The position numbers and the translations under genes were made by a program. Below, in pieces: positions 17,879 to 26,323 of a stretch of DNA of 64,000 bases. The notes beneath the pieces were generated by a model. The model was not told where the DNA came from, made no database searches, and saw only the letters and a list, made by a program, of their open reading frames with translations. The stretch is from Robbsia sp. KACC 23696 (GTDB taxonomy: Bacteria; Pseudomonadota; Gammaproteobacteria; Burkholderiales; Burkholderiaceae): assembly GCF_039852015.1 (NCBI RefSeq), contig NZ_CP156628.1:434001-498000 (forward strand). The letters are read 5' to 3'. Each line of letters begins with the position of its first letter. The first letter of the stretch is position 1.

Positions 17879-19156
17879 ATGACAGAGGTAGCAACTGGGA
17901 AACACGACGTCTCCGCTTTGCGTATCGATGGCGATCGGCTATGGCGGCGCCTGATGTCGCTGGCCGAAATCGGTGCAACGCCGGCGGGTGGGAACTGCCG
18001 CCTGGCGTTGACGGATCTGGACCGGCAGGGCCGCGATCTGGTGACGGGGTGGGCCCGCGCGATGGACTGTTCGGTGCGGGTGGATGCGATCGGCAATATC
18101 TTCATGCGACGTCGTGGTCGTCGCGACGACCTGGCGCCTGTGATGACCGGCAGTCACATCGATACCCAGCCGACCGGTGGCAAATTCGATGGCAACTTCG
18201 GTGTGTTGTCCGGAATAGAAGTGCTGCAGGCCTTGCACGATGCGGGCGTCATCACCGAGCGTCCATTGGAGGTAGCGATCTGGACCAACGAGGAGGGCTC
18301 GCGTTTCGTGCCCGTCATGATGGGTTCCGGCGTCTATTGCGGGGCGTTCACACTGGAACACGCATTGGCGCAGCGCGATCTCGATGGCATCAGCGTGGCC
18401 GAGGCCTTGCAACGAATCGGATATGCCGGGGCGCCCGGTGCGGCGCTGGCGAGCCCGGCCACGACGCCGTCCGCTTATTTCGAAGCGCATATCGAGCAAG
18501 GCCCGGTGCTGGAGGCCCATGACAAAGTGATCGGTGTCGTGCAAGGCGCGCTGGGACAGCGGTGGTACAACGTCACGGTAAAAGGCATGGAAGCGCATGC
18601 GGGCCCGACGCCCATGCCGATGCGCCGCGATGCCTTGCTCTGCGCGGCCAGCTTGATTGCCGAGGTCAATGCCGTCGCGTTGGCTTTTGCGCCGGACGGA
18701 CGCGGCACGGTCGGCTGGATCGAAAACTATCCCAATTCACGCAATGTGATTCCAGGGCAGGTTCGATTTAGTGTCGATCTGCGTGCGCCGGATGAGGTCA
18801 CGTTGTCCGCGATGGATGCGCGATTGCGTGCGGCCTGTGCCAGCGCGGCAGACGCGCATGGCGTCGCGATCAACGTCGAGCAAGTTGTCTATTTCCCCGC
18901 CCAGGCATTCACGCCGGTACTGGTGGAAGCGGTCGAAAGGGCTGCGCAGACGCTGGGTCTCCCGGCGATGCCGACGGTAAGCGGGGCAGGACACGATGCC
19001 GTATATGTCGCGCGCGTCGCACCGGCGGCCATGATCTTTGTGCCGTGCAAGGACGGTATCAGTCATAACGAGATCGAGTCTGCGCAACCGGCGCATCTCA
19101 ATGCGGGGTGCAATGTGCTACTGCTTGCGATGTTGGAGGCAGCGCAAACCGTGTGA
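17879..19156 (+). CDS. N-carbamoyl-L-amino-acid hydrolase / allantoate amidohydrolase family (M20)
   Basis: A 425-residue Zn-dependent amidohydrolase that removes carbamoyl or ureido groups. Metal and catalytic motifs are GSHIDTQPTGGKFDGNFGVL (His93, Asp104), WTNEEGSRF (Glu138, Glu139) and HIEQGP, with a dimerisation insert in the middle. ATG 17879 has CGGAGA about eight bases upstream; the frame is open further up only within the amidase gene. In this family HyuC-type, beta-ureidopropionase and allantoate enzymes are hard to separate. The hydantoinase and racemase-like genes at 25-28 kb favour a carbamoylase role (inference). Confidence 0.87.
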   Translation: MTEVATGKHDVSALRIDGDRLWRRLMSLAEIGATPAGGNCRLALTDLDRQGRDLVTGWARAMDCSVRVDAIGNIFMRRRGRRDDLAPVMTGSHIDTQPTGGKFDGNFGVLSGIEVLQALHDAGVITERPLEVAIWTNEEGSRFVPVMMGSGVYCGAFTLEHALAQRDLDGISVAEALQRIGYAGAPGAALASPATTPSAYFEAHIEQGPVLEAHDKVIGVVQGALGQRWYNVTVKGMEAHAGPTPMPMRRDALLCAASLIAEVNAVALAFAPDGRGTVGWIENYPNSRNVIPGQVRFSVDLRAPDEVTLSAMDARLRAACASAADAHGVAINVEQVVYFPAQAFTPVLVEAVERAAQTLGLPAMPTVSGAGHDAVYVARVAPAAMIFVPCKDGISHNEIESAQPAHLNAGCNVLLLAMLEAAQTV

Positions 19157-19211
19157 GTGAACCCGCCCTGGCTTTACGCTCCGCCGTCTCCTGTCCGACT
19201 ATCGTATAGCC

Positions 19212-20237
19212 ATGCCAGATCGTGCCGCGCCCGCCACATTGAAGTCGATTGCCGCCGAGCTCGGGGTGCATGTCTCCACCGTCTCGCGTGTCTTGAATGG
19301 CGAACCCGAGCAGGCCAGTCGCGCGGCATCGGCGGAAGTCGTCACGCGTATCCGAGCATTGGCGCAAAGGCGAGGTTATCGCCCGAACGTGCAGGCGACG
19401 AGCCTGCAGGCGGGCCGTAGCAAGGAGTTTGCCGTGTTGATGACGCGGCTGTCCGATCTCGTGATGGCGATGATCTACGAGGGGATAGACGAAGCGGCCG
19501 ACGCCGCCGGCTATGCCGCGTTTGTCTCGAATACCCTCGATAACCCGGCGCTCCAGCGCGCGAGAGCCGAACGGGCATTGCTGCGACAGGTTGCTGGACT
19601 GATCGTCGGAGATTCCCATATCGATGCGCCCGAGCCGCTGGCGGCTTGGCTGACACAGAGACAGGTCCCTTTCGTACTGGTGAGCCGTCGATTGGCGGGC
19701 TATCCCAGTGTCACCTGCGACGACAACGCGGGCGGCCGACTGGCGGCACGGCATCTTTTCGAGATGGGGCATCGCGAGGTCGCGATTCTTGCCGGCGAGA
19801 CGCATGCGGCAACCAGCGTCGACCGGCGCGACAGCTTTCTCGATTTTTTTCGACGTCGGGAAATCGCGGTGCCGGAAGCGCGGGTGCTGTCCGGCAAATT
19901 CGATACGGAGACCGGTCGGGAGTTGGGCGAGCGGTTGTTGGCGAAGCGGCCTTATCCAACGGCCATTTTTGCCGTCAATGATTTCCTGGCGATCGGATTG
20001 ATGGGCGCGATGCGCGATCGCGGGCTCCATGCGGGGCGGGATATCGCCGTGATCGGATATAACGACACGCCGTTGGCGGCCCAGCTCCCGGTGGCGTTGA
20101 CCAGCGTCCGTCTGCCGATGCAACAAATGGGCAGGCTGGCCGTCGGCATGCTGCTCGATATCCTGGCGGGGCGGGCCGTTGCCCCCGTCTTGTTGACTCC
20201 AACTTTGGAAGTGCGCGCGAGCAGTCTCGGGCATTAA
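19212..20237 (+). CDS. LacI family transcriptional regulator
   Basis: A 341-residue regulator. The N-terminal helix-turn-helix TLKSIAAELGVHVSTVSRVLN is followed by the hinge region RGYRPNVQATSLQAG and a periplasmic-binding-protein-like effector domain (about residues 65-335). It is the last gene of the importer-amidase cluster and probably senses the imported compound. The palindrome at 8158-8167 upstream of the cluster is a candidate operator. Confidence 0.88.
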   Translation: MPDRAAPATLKSIAAELGVHVSTVSRVLNGEPEQASRAASAEVVTRIRALAQRRGYRPNVQATSLQAGRSKEFAVLMTRLSDLVMAMIYEGIDEAADAAGYAAFVSNTLDNPALQRARAERALLRQVAGLIVGDSHIDAPEPLAAWLTQRQVPFVLVSRRLAGYPSVTCDDNAGGRLAARHLFEMGHREVAILAGETHAATSVDRRDSFLDFFRRREIAVPEARVLSGKFDTETGRELGERLLAKRPYPTAIFAVNDFLAIGLMGAMRDRGLHAGRDIAVIGYNDTPLAAQLPVALTSVRLPMQQMGRLAVGMLLDILAGRAVAPVLLTPTLEVRASSLGH

Positions 20238-20274
20238 GCCAACGCGAGGATGGGAGGGGTGTGCTCGGGATGGG

Positions 20275-20436
20275 ATGAAGGGCGGTGCGCAAGATTTCAG
20301 CGGGCCCACGCATATGCCGTCGCCGCCGGTTTCACAAACGGATGCGGCGATGCAATACCTGGCCCCCGCCTTCGTTGCGGCACAGCCGGGCGACAGCGAT
20401 ATCGACGCGCTGATCGCGAAACGCGGGGGCGCCTGA
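20275..20436 (+). CDS. Possible small protein of 53 residues
   Basis: An open frame reads MKGGAQDFSGPTH... to ...DIDALIAKRGGA between the LacI gene and the dehydrogenase. A GGAGGGG run lies at 20252-20258, rather far (about 16 bases) from the ATG. No domain or membrane segment is seen. It may be a real small protein, a decayed gene end, or chance. Confidence 0.25.
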   Translation: MKGGAQDFSGPTHMPSPPVSQTDAAMQYLAPAFVAAQPGDSDIDALIAKRGGA

Positions 20437-20526
20437 AGAATCAGTCGTCCGGATCCGATGTATCCCAAAAGTCCGTGCGCGGCATGAACGTCGCGGTGTT
20501 GCTAGGACTTACCTGGGAGCACGACG

Positions 20527-21663
20527 ATGAAAGCATTGGTTTACGAAGGGCCGCGAAAAGTCAGCGTCAAAAATATGCCCGACGCCCGTATCGAACAGCC
20601 GAACGATGTCTTGGTCAAAATCACGTCCACCAATATCTGCGGCTCGGATCTCCACATGTACGAAGGCCGAACCAATATGGAGACGGGTCGGATCCTCGGG
20701 CATGAGAATCTCGGTGTGGTGATCGATGTCGGCCCCGGTGTTCAGCGGATCAAAAAAGGGGACCGCGTTTGCCTGCCGTTCAATATCGGTTGTGGTTTTT
20801 GCAAAAATTGCGAACGCGGGTTGACAGGATTCTGCCTGACGGCGAATCCTGGAATGGCCGGCGCTGCCTATGGATTTGCCGGCATGGGACCCTACGAGGG
20901 CGGCCAAGCCGAGCTATTGCGCGTTCCGTTTGGCGATTTCAACTGTCTGGTCCTGCCAAAGAACGCGGCTGAAAAAGAGAACGATTACGTCATGCTCTCG
21001 GACATCCTCCCAACCGGGTATCACGCGACCGAACTCGCGGGGGTCGAACCGGGTGATTCCGTTGTTGTGTACGGTGCGGGTCCCGTGGGCCTGATGGCTA
21101 CAATGTCGGCCTATCTAAAGGGCGCGAGCAAGGTCATGGTGGTGGATTCGCACAAAGACAGACTGGCACTGGCCGAAAAACTCGGCGGGATTGCTGTCGA
21201 CGATAGCGATGGACATGGCGCCGATCGCGTTTTGGAGATGACCGGAGGCGAGGGGGCCGATCGCGGCTGCGAATGCGTTGGCTATCAATGCAGCTGCAAA
21301 GGACATGAAGTGCCCCATTTGACGATGAATAACTTGGTCAAATCGGTCCGCGCAACGGGCGGCATCGGCGTGGTTGGCGTGTTTGTCGCCGAAGATCCTG
21401 GCAGCCCGGATCCGCTGATGAAGGAAGGGAAGCTGGCTTTCGATTTCGGTCCGATGTGGATGAAGGGGCAGAGAATTGCCACTGGTCAGGCCAATGTCAA
21501 AGCGTATAACCGAAAGCTCTGCAATTTGATCGAGTCGGGCCGACTGTCGCCATCGCAAATCGTTTCGCATGAACTACCGTTCGAACAGGCTGCGGACGGT
21601 TATGCGCATTTCGATGCGCGAGAGGATGGCTGGACGAAGGTCGTCTTGAAAACCGGAGCTTGA
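20527..21663 (+). CDS. Zn-dependent alcohol dehydrogenase, glutathione-independent formaldehyde dehydrogenase type
   Basis: A 378-residue medium-chain dehydrogenase. The catalytic zinc region NICGSDLHMYEGR is followed by GHENLGVV and a four-Cys structural zinc loop (GCGFCKNCERGLTGFC). The NAD site is VYGAGPVGLMA. Length and the segment DILPTGYHATELAG match the Pseudomonas putida FdhA-type enzymes, which oxidise formaldehyde and can dismutate aldehydes without glutathione. It stands alone between two catabolic clusters; whether it handles an aldehyde from them cannot be told. ATG 20527 has GGAG nearby. Confidence 0.87.
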   Translation: MKALVYEGPRKVSVKNMPDARIEQPNDVLVKITSTNICGSDLHMYEGRTNMETGRILGHENLGVVIDVGPGVQRIKKGDRVCLPFNIGCGFCKNCERGLTGFCLTANPGMAGAAYGFAGMGPYEGGQAELLRVPFGDFNCLVLPKNAAEKENDYVMLSDILPTGYHATELAGVEPGDSVVVYGAGPVGLMATMSAYLKGASKVMVVDSHKDRLALAEKLGGIAVDDSDGHGADRVLEMTGGEGADRGCECVGYQCSCKGHEVPHLTMNNLVKSVRATGGIGVVGVFVAEDPGSPDPLMKEGKLAFDFGPMWMKGQRIATGQANVKAYNRKLCNLIESGRLSPSQIVSHELPFEQAADGYAHFDAREDGWTKVVLKTGA

Positions 21664-21700
21664 TCCCCGCGAAATAAGCGCGGGCGGGGTATCAAGAAGC

Positions 21701-21723
21701 GGGCGACGCCGAGGGCGTCGCCC
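21701..21723. terminator. Stem-loop between convergent genes
   Basis: GGGCGACGCC and GGCGTCGCCC form a perfect 10-bp stem around GAG between the dehydrogenase (plus) and the GntR gene (minus). There is no clear T tract on either side, so termination is likely but not certain. Confidence 0.6.
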
Positions 21724-21739
21724 GTTGCACATCCGCGCG

Positions 21740-22480
21740 TCAACTGAAAATCGCTTCGATATCGGGCTGCGAGACTGGCGGCGTGCTGAGGCTGATCGTC
21801 GCTTCGATATGTTCCAAATGCGTCAACATCACTTGTGCGGCACGTGATGCATCGCGGGCCTCCACGGCATCGATGAAATGGTCGTGCTCGTGGTGCGGAC
21901 AGGCCGGTGCATTCGGTTTGTCGTAGAGCAGGATAATCAAACAAGTCAGCGGCGCCAATTCCCGCATCAAACGTAGCAGAATTTCGTTGCCAACCATCTC
22001 GGCGATCAGAATGTGAAACTCGCCGGACAGCCGAATGACCGCGTGCATATCGTTGCGTTTGCGCGCATCGCTTTCCTGCTTTACATGGCGGCGTAGCGTT
22101 TTGATGTGTGCCGGTGTAATGCTTTCCGTCAGCAGGCGGGCCATTTCCGGCTCGATCATCCTGCGCGTCACAAAGACGTCGCGTGCTTGTTCGACGGTCG
22201 GACTGGCGATACATGCGCCCTTGTTCGGCACCATCGTCACGAGCCCTTCGTGCGCGAGTTTATTCAGCACTTCCCGCACTTTGGTGCGGCTGACCCCCGA
22301 CACTTCCGCCAGCCGGTCCTCCACCAATCGCGTACCGGGAGGCAGCCGGTGCTCCAGAACCGCGTTCTGGATCCGCCGATAAATTTCCTCGTTTGTAAAC
22401 GCGGCCCGTTCCGTCGCCGTAGCGCTTGTTGCGGCGGCGGGGGCATTCGGCGAGCGGTCAAGCGGGGTGTTCTGATCCAT
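21740..22480 (-). CDS. GntR family regulator, FadR/FCD subfamily
   Basis: A 246-residue regulator. A winged helix at about residues 30-95 (EEIYRRIQNAVLEHRLPPGTRL, SGVSRTKVREVLNKL) is followed by an all-helical FCD ligand domain containing the His/Asp-type metal motif (EFHILIAEM, HDHFIDAVEARD). It is divergent from the SsuABC-type importer and hydantoinase genes and probably represses them. The palindrome at 22603-22620 is the best candidate operator. Confidence 0.88.
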   Translation of the reverse strand: MDQNTPLDRSPNAPAAATSATATERAAFTNEEIYRRIQNAVLEHRLPPGTRLVEDRLAEVSGVSRTKVREVLNKLAHEGLVTMVPNKGACIASPTVEQARDVFVTRRMIEPEMARLLTESITPAHIKTLRRHVKQESDARKRNDMHAVIRLSGEFHILIAEMVGNEILLRLMRELAPLTCLIILLYDKPNAPACPHHEHDHFIDAVEARDASRAAQVMLTHLEHIEATISLSTPPVSQPDIEAIFS

Positions 22481-22602
22481 GACGACGTGCGAGGCTTCGG
22501 AAGGTTCTGTTGCGATGATAAGTCAAAAATCACCGTGTTTGTCGCCATCGATGTTCAAAAACCCCGCTCGAATCGTTTTTGAAAAATACCTTGATTGTTT
22601 TT

Positions 22603-22620
22603 TGGATTGCATACAATCCA
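22603..22620. promoter_or_regulatory. Candidate GntR operator over a promoter
   Basis: TGGATTG-CATA-CAATCCA is an 18-bp inverted repeat with 7-bp arms, the shape and size of FCD-type GntR operators. TTGATT (22591-22596) and TACAAT (22612-22617) could be the -35 and -10 of the plus-strand operon, though the 15-bp spacing is short. The palindrome covers the putative -10. Confidence 0.5.
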
Positions 22621-22732
22621 TCCCATAAATGTCCGCAACATGGTGTTCGGCCCGGTGGGCGGGGGCGACACGAGTATCCGCGGCGGACATTCACATCTAT
22701 TTTTCGATCCGAACGAGGAGCAAGCGCCGACC

Positions 22733-23791
22733 ATGTTCAAGAACCTGACGTTCAAGCAATCGTTGTTCACATTGCCGCAGTGCAAATCACGACTTGTGGC
22801 GGCGATGGCGTCGGCGGTCATCGGCCTGGGCATTGTTTCCTCGGCGCACGCACAGGCGCCGGCCGGCGACACCGTGAAGTTGGGTTTTGCGAAATGCGCG
22901 CAATGTCTGTCGATGGCTTTGGTGCCGCAATACAGTAAGGCAAAGATCGATGCGATCAACTTCACGTCCGGGAATGACGTGTTGACGGCGCTGGTCTCGC
23001 ACAGCATCGACATCGCGCAAGTCACCTATCTCCATTTTGTCACCGCCTTGGACCGTGGTTTCGATGTGGTCGCCGTATCCGGTCAAGTGAACGGTGGCTC
23101 TGCCATCCTGACGCGTAAGGGCTTCGGCTTGAAGGAAAACGACTGGGCAGGCATGAAGGCGAAGGTCGCGGCCGCCAAGGCGTCGGGGAAGTTATTGAAG
23201 GTGGCGGCGTCGCGTGGCAATGCGCAGGATATTCATATGCGCGGTGAGCTGTTGATGCACGGCATTAACCCCGACAAGGATGTGCAGTTCATCAATATCC
23301 CCAATCCGGCCGACGATATCGGTGCGCTGCAACGCGGTGAAATCGACATTGTTTGCGCGGTCGAGCCGTTCGCGTCGCAAATTCGTCTGTCCGGCGCGGG
23401 CGATTTCTTCAACTTTCCGTACGACCAGGCGGCGGGCAATCTGACCAATCTGATCGTCACGCGTGGCGATTACATCAAGGAACATCCGGAGCAGGTGCAA
23501 CAGACGGTGGATGCCGTGGTCAAGATGGTTGACGGTCTGAAGCAGAGCAATACCGCCTGGCTGGCTTCCATCGACAAGTACACGGCACTGGACAAGACTG
23601 TCGCCGCCGAATCGCTGAAAAACGCCTTCCCGGATTACAAGATGTATCGCCAGAAGACCGAAGCCATCGCCAAAATGATGCGCGACCTGAACTACGTATC
23701 CAGCGATGTCACGCCGCAGATCGCGGCCAAGATGGACTACGACTTCCTGAGCAAGGCCACCGGTCAACCGAAGACCGCATTGGGCTATTGA
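22733..23791 (+). CDS. ABC substrate-binding protein, SsuA/TauA/nitrate type
   Basis: A 352-residue periplasmic binding protein. The basic N-terminus and hydrophobic AAMASAVIGLGIVSSAHA form a signal peptide. The mature domain has the SsuA/THI5-like fold (VKLGFAKCAQCLSMALVPQYSK; DVLTALVSHSIDIAQVTYLH). An unusual CAQC motif sits near the ligand pocket. ATG 22733 is preferred over the open frame to 22595 because it gives the signal peptide and GAGGAG lies upstream. Here it precedes a racemase and hydantoinase, so the ligand may be a hydantoin or pyrimidine derivative (inference). Confidence 0.85.
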   Translation: MFKNLTFKQSLFTLPQCKSRLVAAMASAVIGLGIVSSAHAQAPAGDTVKLGFAKCAQCLSMALVPQYSKAKIDAINFTSGNDVLTALVSHSIDIAQVTYLHFVTALDRGFDVVAVSGQVNGGSAILTRKGFGLKENDWAGMKAKVAAAKASGKLLKVAASRGNAQDIHMRGELLMHGINPDKDVQFINIPNPADDIGALQRGEIDIVCAVEPFASQIRLSGAGDFFNFPYDQAAGNLTNLIVTRGDYIKEHPEQVQQTVDAVVKMVDGLKQSNTAWLASIDKYTALDKTVAAESLKNAFPDYKMYRQKTEAIAKMMRDLNYVSSDVTPQIAAKMDYDFLSKATGQPKTALGY

Positions 23792-23810
23792 TGTCGTACG
23801 TGAAGGAGCG

Positions 23811-24713
23811 ATGCAATCCATGGATACGATACAGGGCGCAGGTGCCGCCGACGGCGAGGCCAGCATGGTGAACGCCGTGGTTCCGGTAAAGGCGAAAAAA
23901 GGCAAGGCGAGGATGACGGCTGGCGCGACCTGGCTGACACGTTTCATCGTGCCGGTGGTGCTCGTGGCGGGCTGGGAAGCCTTTTCTCGATCGGGTGCGA
24001 TTCCGCAGTCTTTATTGCCTGCGCCGTCGCGCGTGTTGTGGACGCTGATCGATTGGATTTTCGGGACCAACGGTACGTCTGGCAGCTATAGCGGCACCTG
24101 GGGGCCCAACGCGCTGGCCAGCCTGGGGCGTGTGCTGGCCGGGTACGCGATTGCCACGATTTCCGGTGTCGTGCTCGGCGTGGCTATCGGCTGGTGGCGC
24201 TGGATCGAACGGACCGTCGAACCGACCTTGCAATTGCTGCGTCCGGTGCCGCCGGTGTCATGGATTCCACTGGCCATCATCTGGTTCGGCATCGCGAACA
24301 AGCCCGCTATTTTTCTGGTCTTCCTCGGCGCGTTCTTTCCCATTCTGATGAACACGATCCATGGCGTGAAGAACACGGACCGGCAATTGATTCGCGCGGC
24401 CGCCATGATGGGTGCGTCGCAATCGCAAATGTTGCGTTTCGTCGTGTTGCCAGCCTCGCTACCGAGTATCTTCGCCGGCTTGCGTATTGCGATCGGGTCA
24501 GCCTGGATGTTGACGGTGACGGCGGAGATGGTCGCCGTGAAAAGCGGTCTGGGCTATGCCTTGTGGGATTCGTATTACTTCCTGCGTTACGACCTCGTCA
24601 TCGGCGCGATGATCAGCATCGGCGCGCTGGGCTATCTGTCCGACCTGTTGATGCGCGAATTGATGTCGCGCGTACTGCATTGGCAACGTCGCGGCGCGGC
24701 GCGCCAGCACTGA
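23811..24713 (+). CDS. ABC permease, SsuC/TauC type
   Basis: A 300-residue inner-membrane permease with about six helices. The N-terminal 40 residues are hydrophilic and basic. The coupling-loop region RAAAMMGASQSQMLRFVVLPASLPSIFAGLR contains the usual EAA-like motif. It acts with the binding protein just upstream and the ATPase just downstream. An in-frame ATG at 23820 is an equally possible start because AAGGAG lies very close to the first one. Confidence 0.87.
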   Translation: MQSMDTIQGAGAADGEASMVNAVVPVKAKKGKARMTAGATWLTRFIVPVVLVAGWEAFSRSGAIPQSLLPAPSRVLWTLIDWIFGTNGTSGSYSGTWGPNALASLGRVLAGYAIATISGVVLGVAIGWWRWIERTVEPTLQLLRPVPPVSWIPLAIIWFGIANKPAIFLVFLGAFFPILMNTIHGVKNTDRQLIRAAAMMGASQSQMLRFVVLPASLPSIFAGLRIAIGSAWMLTVTAEMVAVKSGLGYALWDSYYFLRYDLVIGAMISIGALGYLSDLLMRELMSRVLHWQRRGAARQH

Positions 24714-24729
24714 ATACACGGAGCATCTT

Positions 24730-25575
24730 ATGCAATATGATCCGAATCGCGGCGCGGCCGGTGCAGTCGATGCGCCGCCTGCGGCATATCTCGAAATAAG
24801 CGACGTCAGCAAGGTATTCTCTGACCCGAAACGTGGCACGGACTTGACCACGCTGGACCACATCGATCTCGATCTGGCGCAGCAGGAATTCCTGTGTCTG
24901 CTAGGGCCGTCCGGCTGCGGCAAGTCGACCTTATTGAATATGATCGCCGGTTTCGAGACGGCGACGTCCGGCAGCGTCAAGGTGGGCGGCAAGCAGGTGA
25001 ACAGACCCGGTGCCGAACGCGGCATGGTCTTCCAGCAGCCCACGCTGATGCCGTGGCTACCGGTTTGGGACAATATTGCCTTTCACTACAAGCTCAAGGG
25101 CAAGTCCGCCGCAGCGCGACGTGAACTGGCGCGTCCGTATATCGAGATGGTCGGTCTGCGTGGTTTCGAGAATCATTATCCGGCGGAACTGTCCGGCGGC
25201 ATGAGTCAACGCGTCGGGATCGCGCGCGCCTTGCTGTTGAATCCGGACGTCGTGCTGATGGACGAACCTTTCGCGGCGCTGGATGCGCAGACGAAAGAGG
25301 AGATTCAGGAGGAGCTGGTGACGATCTGGCAGAAATCGCGTTCGACGATCGTCTTCGTGACACACAGTATCGATGAAGCGTTGCTGCTGGGAACGAAGGT
25401 CGCGGTGATGACGCATCGGCCGGGACGTATCCGGGAATTGATTCCGATCGATTTGCCACGCCCGCGCGACATGACATCGCCGGCGTTCAACGACCTCAAG
25501 CGCCACGTTCACGCGCTGATACGCGAGGAAGCATCGGCGGCGATGCGCTTGCAGCGCGAAGAACAAATGGCCTGA
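24730..25575 (+). CDS. ABC ATP-binding protein, SsuB/TauB type
   Basis: A 281-residue ATPase of the second importer. Walker A is GPSGCGKST, the signature is LSGGMSQR and Walker B is VVLMDEPFAALD. The D-loop and H-loop (FVTHSIDEALLLG) are complete. The gene follows the permease by 16 bp and precedes the racemase-like gene, so one transcript is likely. Confidence 0.9.
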   Translation: MQYDPNRGAAGAVDAPPAAYLEISDVSKVFSDPKRGTDLTTLDHIDLDLAQQEFLCLLGPSGCGKSTLLNMIAGFETATSGSVKVGGKQVNRPGAERGMVFQQPTLMPWLPVWDNIAFHYKLKGKSAAARRELARPYIEMVGLRGFENHYPAELSGGMSQRVGIARALLLNPDVVLMDEPFAALDAQTKEEIQEELVTIWQKSRSTIVFVTHSIDEALLLGTKVAVMTHRPGRIRELIPIDLPRPRDMTSPAFNDLKRHVHALIREEASAAMRLQREEQMA

Positions 25576-25594
25576 CACGATTTTGGAGATAAAT

Positions 25595-26323
25595 ATGAAT
25601 CGGCGTTACCTACTCGGCATGTTGACGCCGTCTTCCAATACGACGCTCGAACCCGTCACGTCGGCGATGCTCGATGGTCTGGAGGACAGCAGTGCCCATT
25701 TCGGCCGCTTTAAAGTGACCGAGATCGCGCTGTCGGACAATGCGTTGGCGCAGTTCGACGATGCCCCCATTCTGGCCGCGGCCGAACTGCTGTCGCATGC
25801 GAAGCTCGATGTAATCGCCTGGAACGGTACCTCGTCGGGCTGGCTCGGTTTCGACGCCGACGAGCGTCTTTGCGCGCGCATTACCGAACGTACAGGCATT
25901 GCTGCCTGTACATCGGTGCTGGCCTTGAACGAGATCTTTACGAAGACCGGCGTCAAGCGTTTCGGTCTGGTGACGCCTTACACCGATGATGTGCAGGCAA
26001 AAGTCATCGAGACCTATCGTGGCGCCGGATGGGATTGCGTCGCCGAACGTCATTTGAACAAGCGCGACAATTTCTCTTTCTCGGAAGTCGATGCCGCGAC
26101 GATCCGACGGATGGTGCATGAAGTGGCCGAATCGAAGCCAGACGCCATCTCGATTTTTTGCACGAATCTGCGCGGCGCGCCATTGGTCGAGGCCCTCGAG
26201 CAGGAGGTCGGTATCCCGATTTATGACACAATCTCCACGGTAGTCTGGAAATCCCTGGTGCTTGCCGGAACGGATCCGAAGCGTGTGCAGGGTTGGGGTC
26301 GATTGTTCCGGGAGGTGGTATGA
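25595..26323 (+). CDS. Asp/Glu/hydantoin racemase-superfamily protein (maleate isomerase-like)
   Basis: A 242-residue protein. The N-terminal GMLTPSSNTTLEPV and the two cysteines in AACTSVLALNEI and FCTNLRGAPL match the maleate cis-trans isomerase / arylmalonate decarboxylase / Asp-Glu racemase superfamily, where such Cys residues do proton transfer. It overlaps the hydantoinase by 4 bp. Hydantoin racemase is therefore the most attractive role, but maleate or maleamate isomerase cannot be excluded. ATG 25595 has TTGGAG at good distance; the frame opens upstream at a TTG. Confidence 0.82.
   Translation: MNRRYLLGMLTPSSNTTLEPVTSAMLDGLEDSSAHFGRFKVTEIALSDNALAQFDDAPILAAAELLSHAKLDVIAWNGTSSGWLGFDADERLCARITERTGIAACTSVLALNEIFTKTGVKRFGLVTPYTDDVQAKVIETYRGAGWDCVAERHLNKRDNFSFSEVDAATIRRMVHEVAESKPDAISIFCTNLRGAPLVEALEQEVGIPIYDTISTVVWKSLVLAGTDPKRVQGWGRLFREVV

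Noticed and set aside
16398-17978. 526-codon minus-strand open frame opposite the second amidase
   Set aside because: Arg/His-rich antisense frame; the amidase triad on the plus strand is clear.
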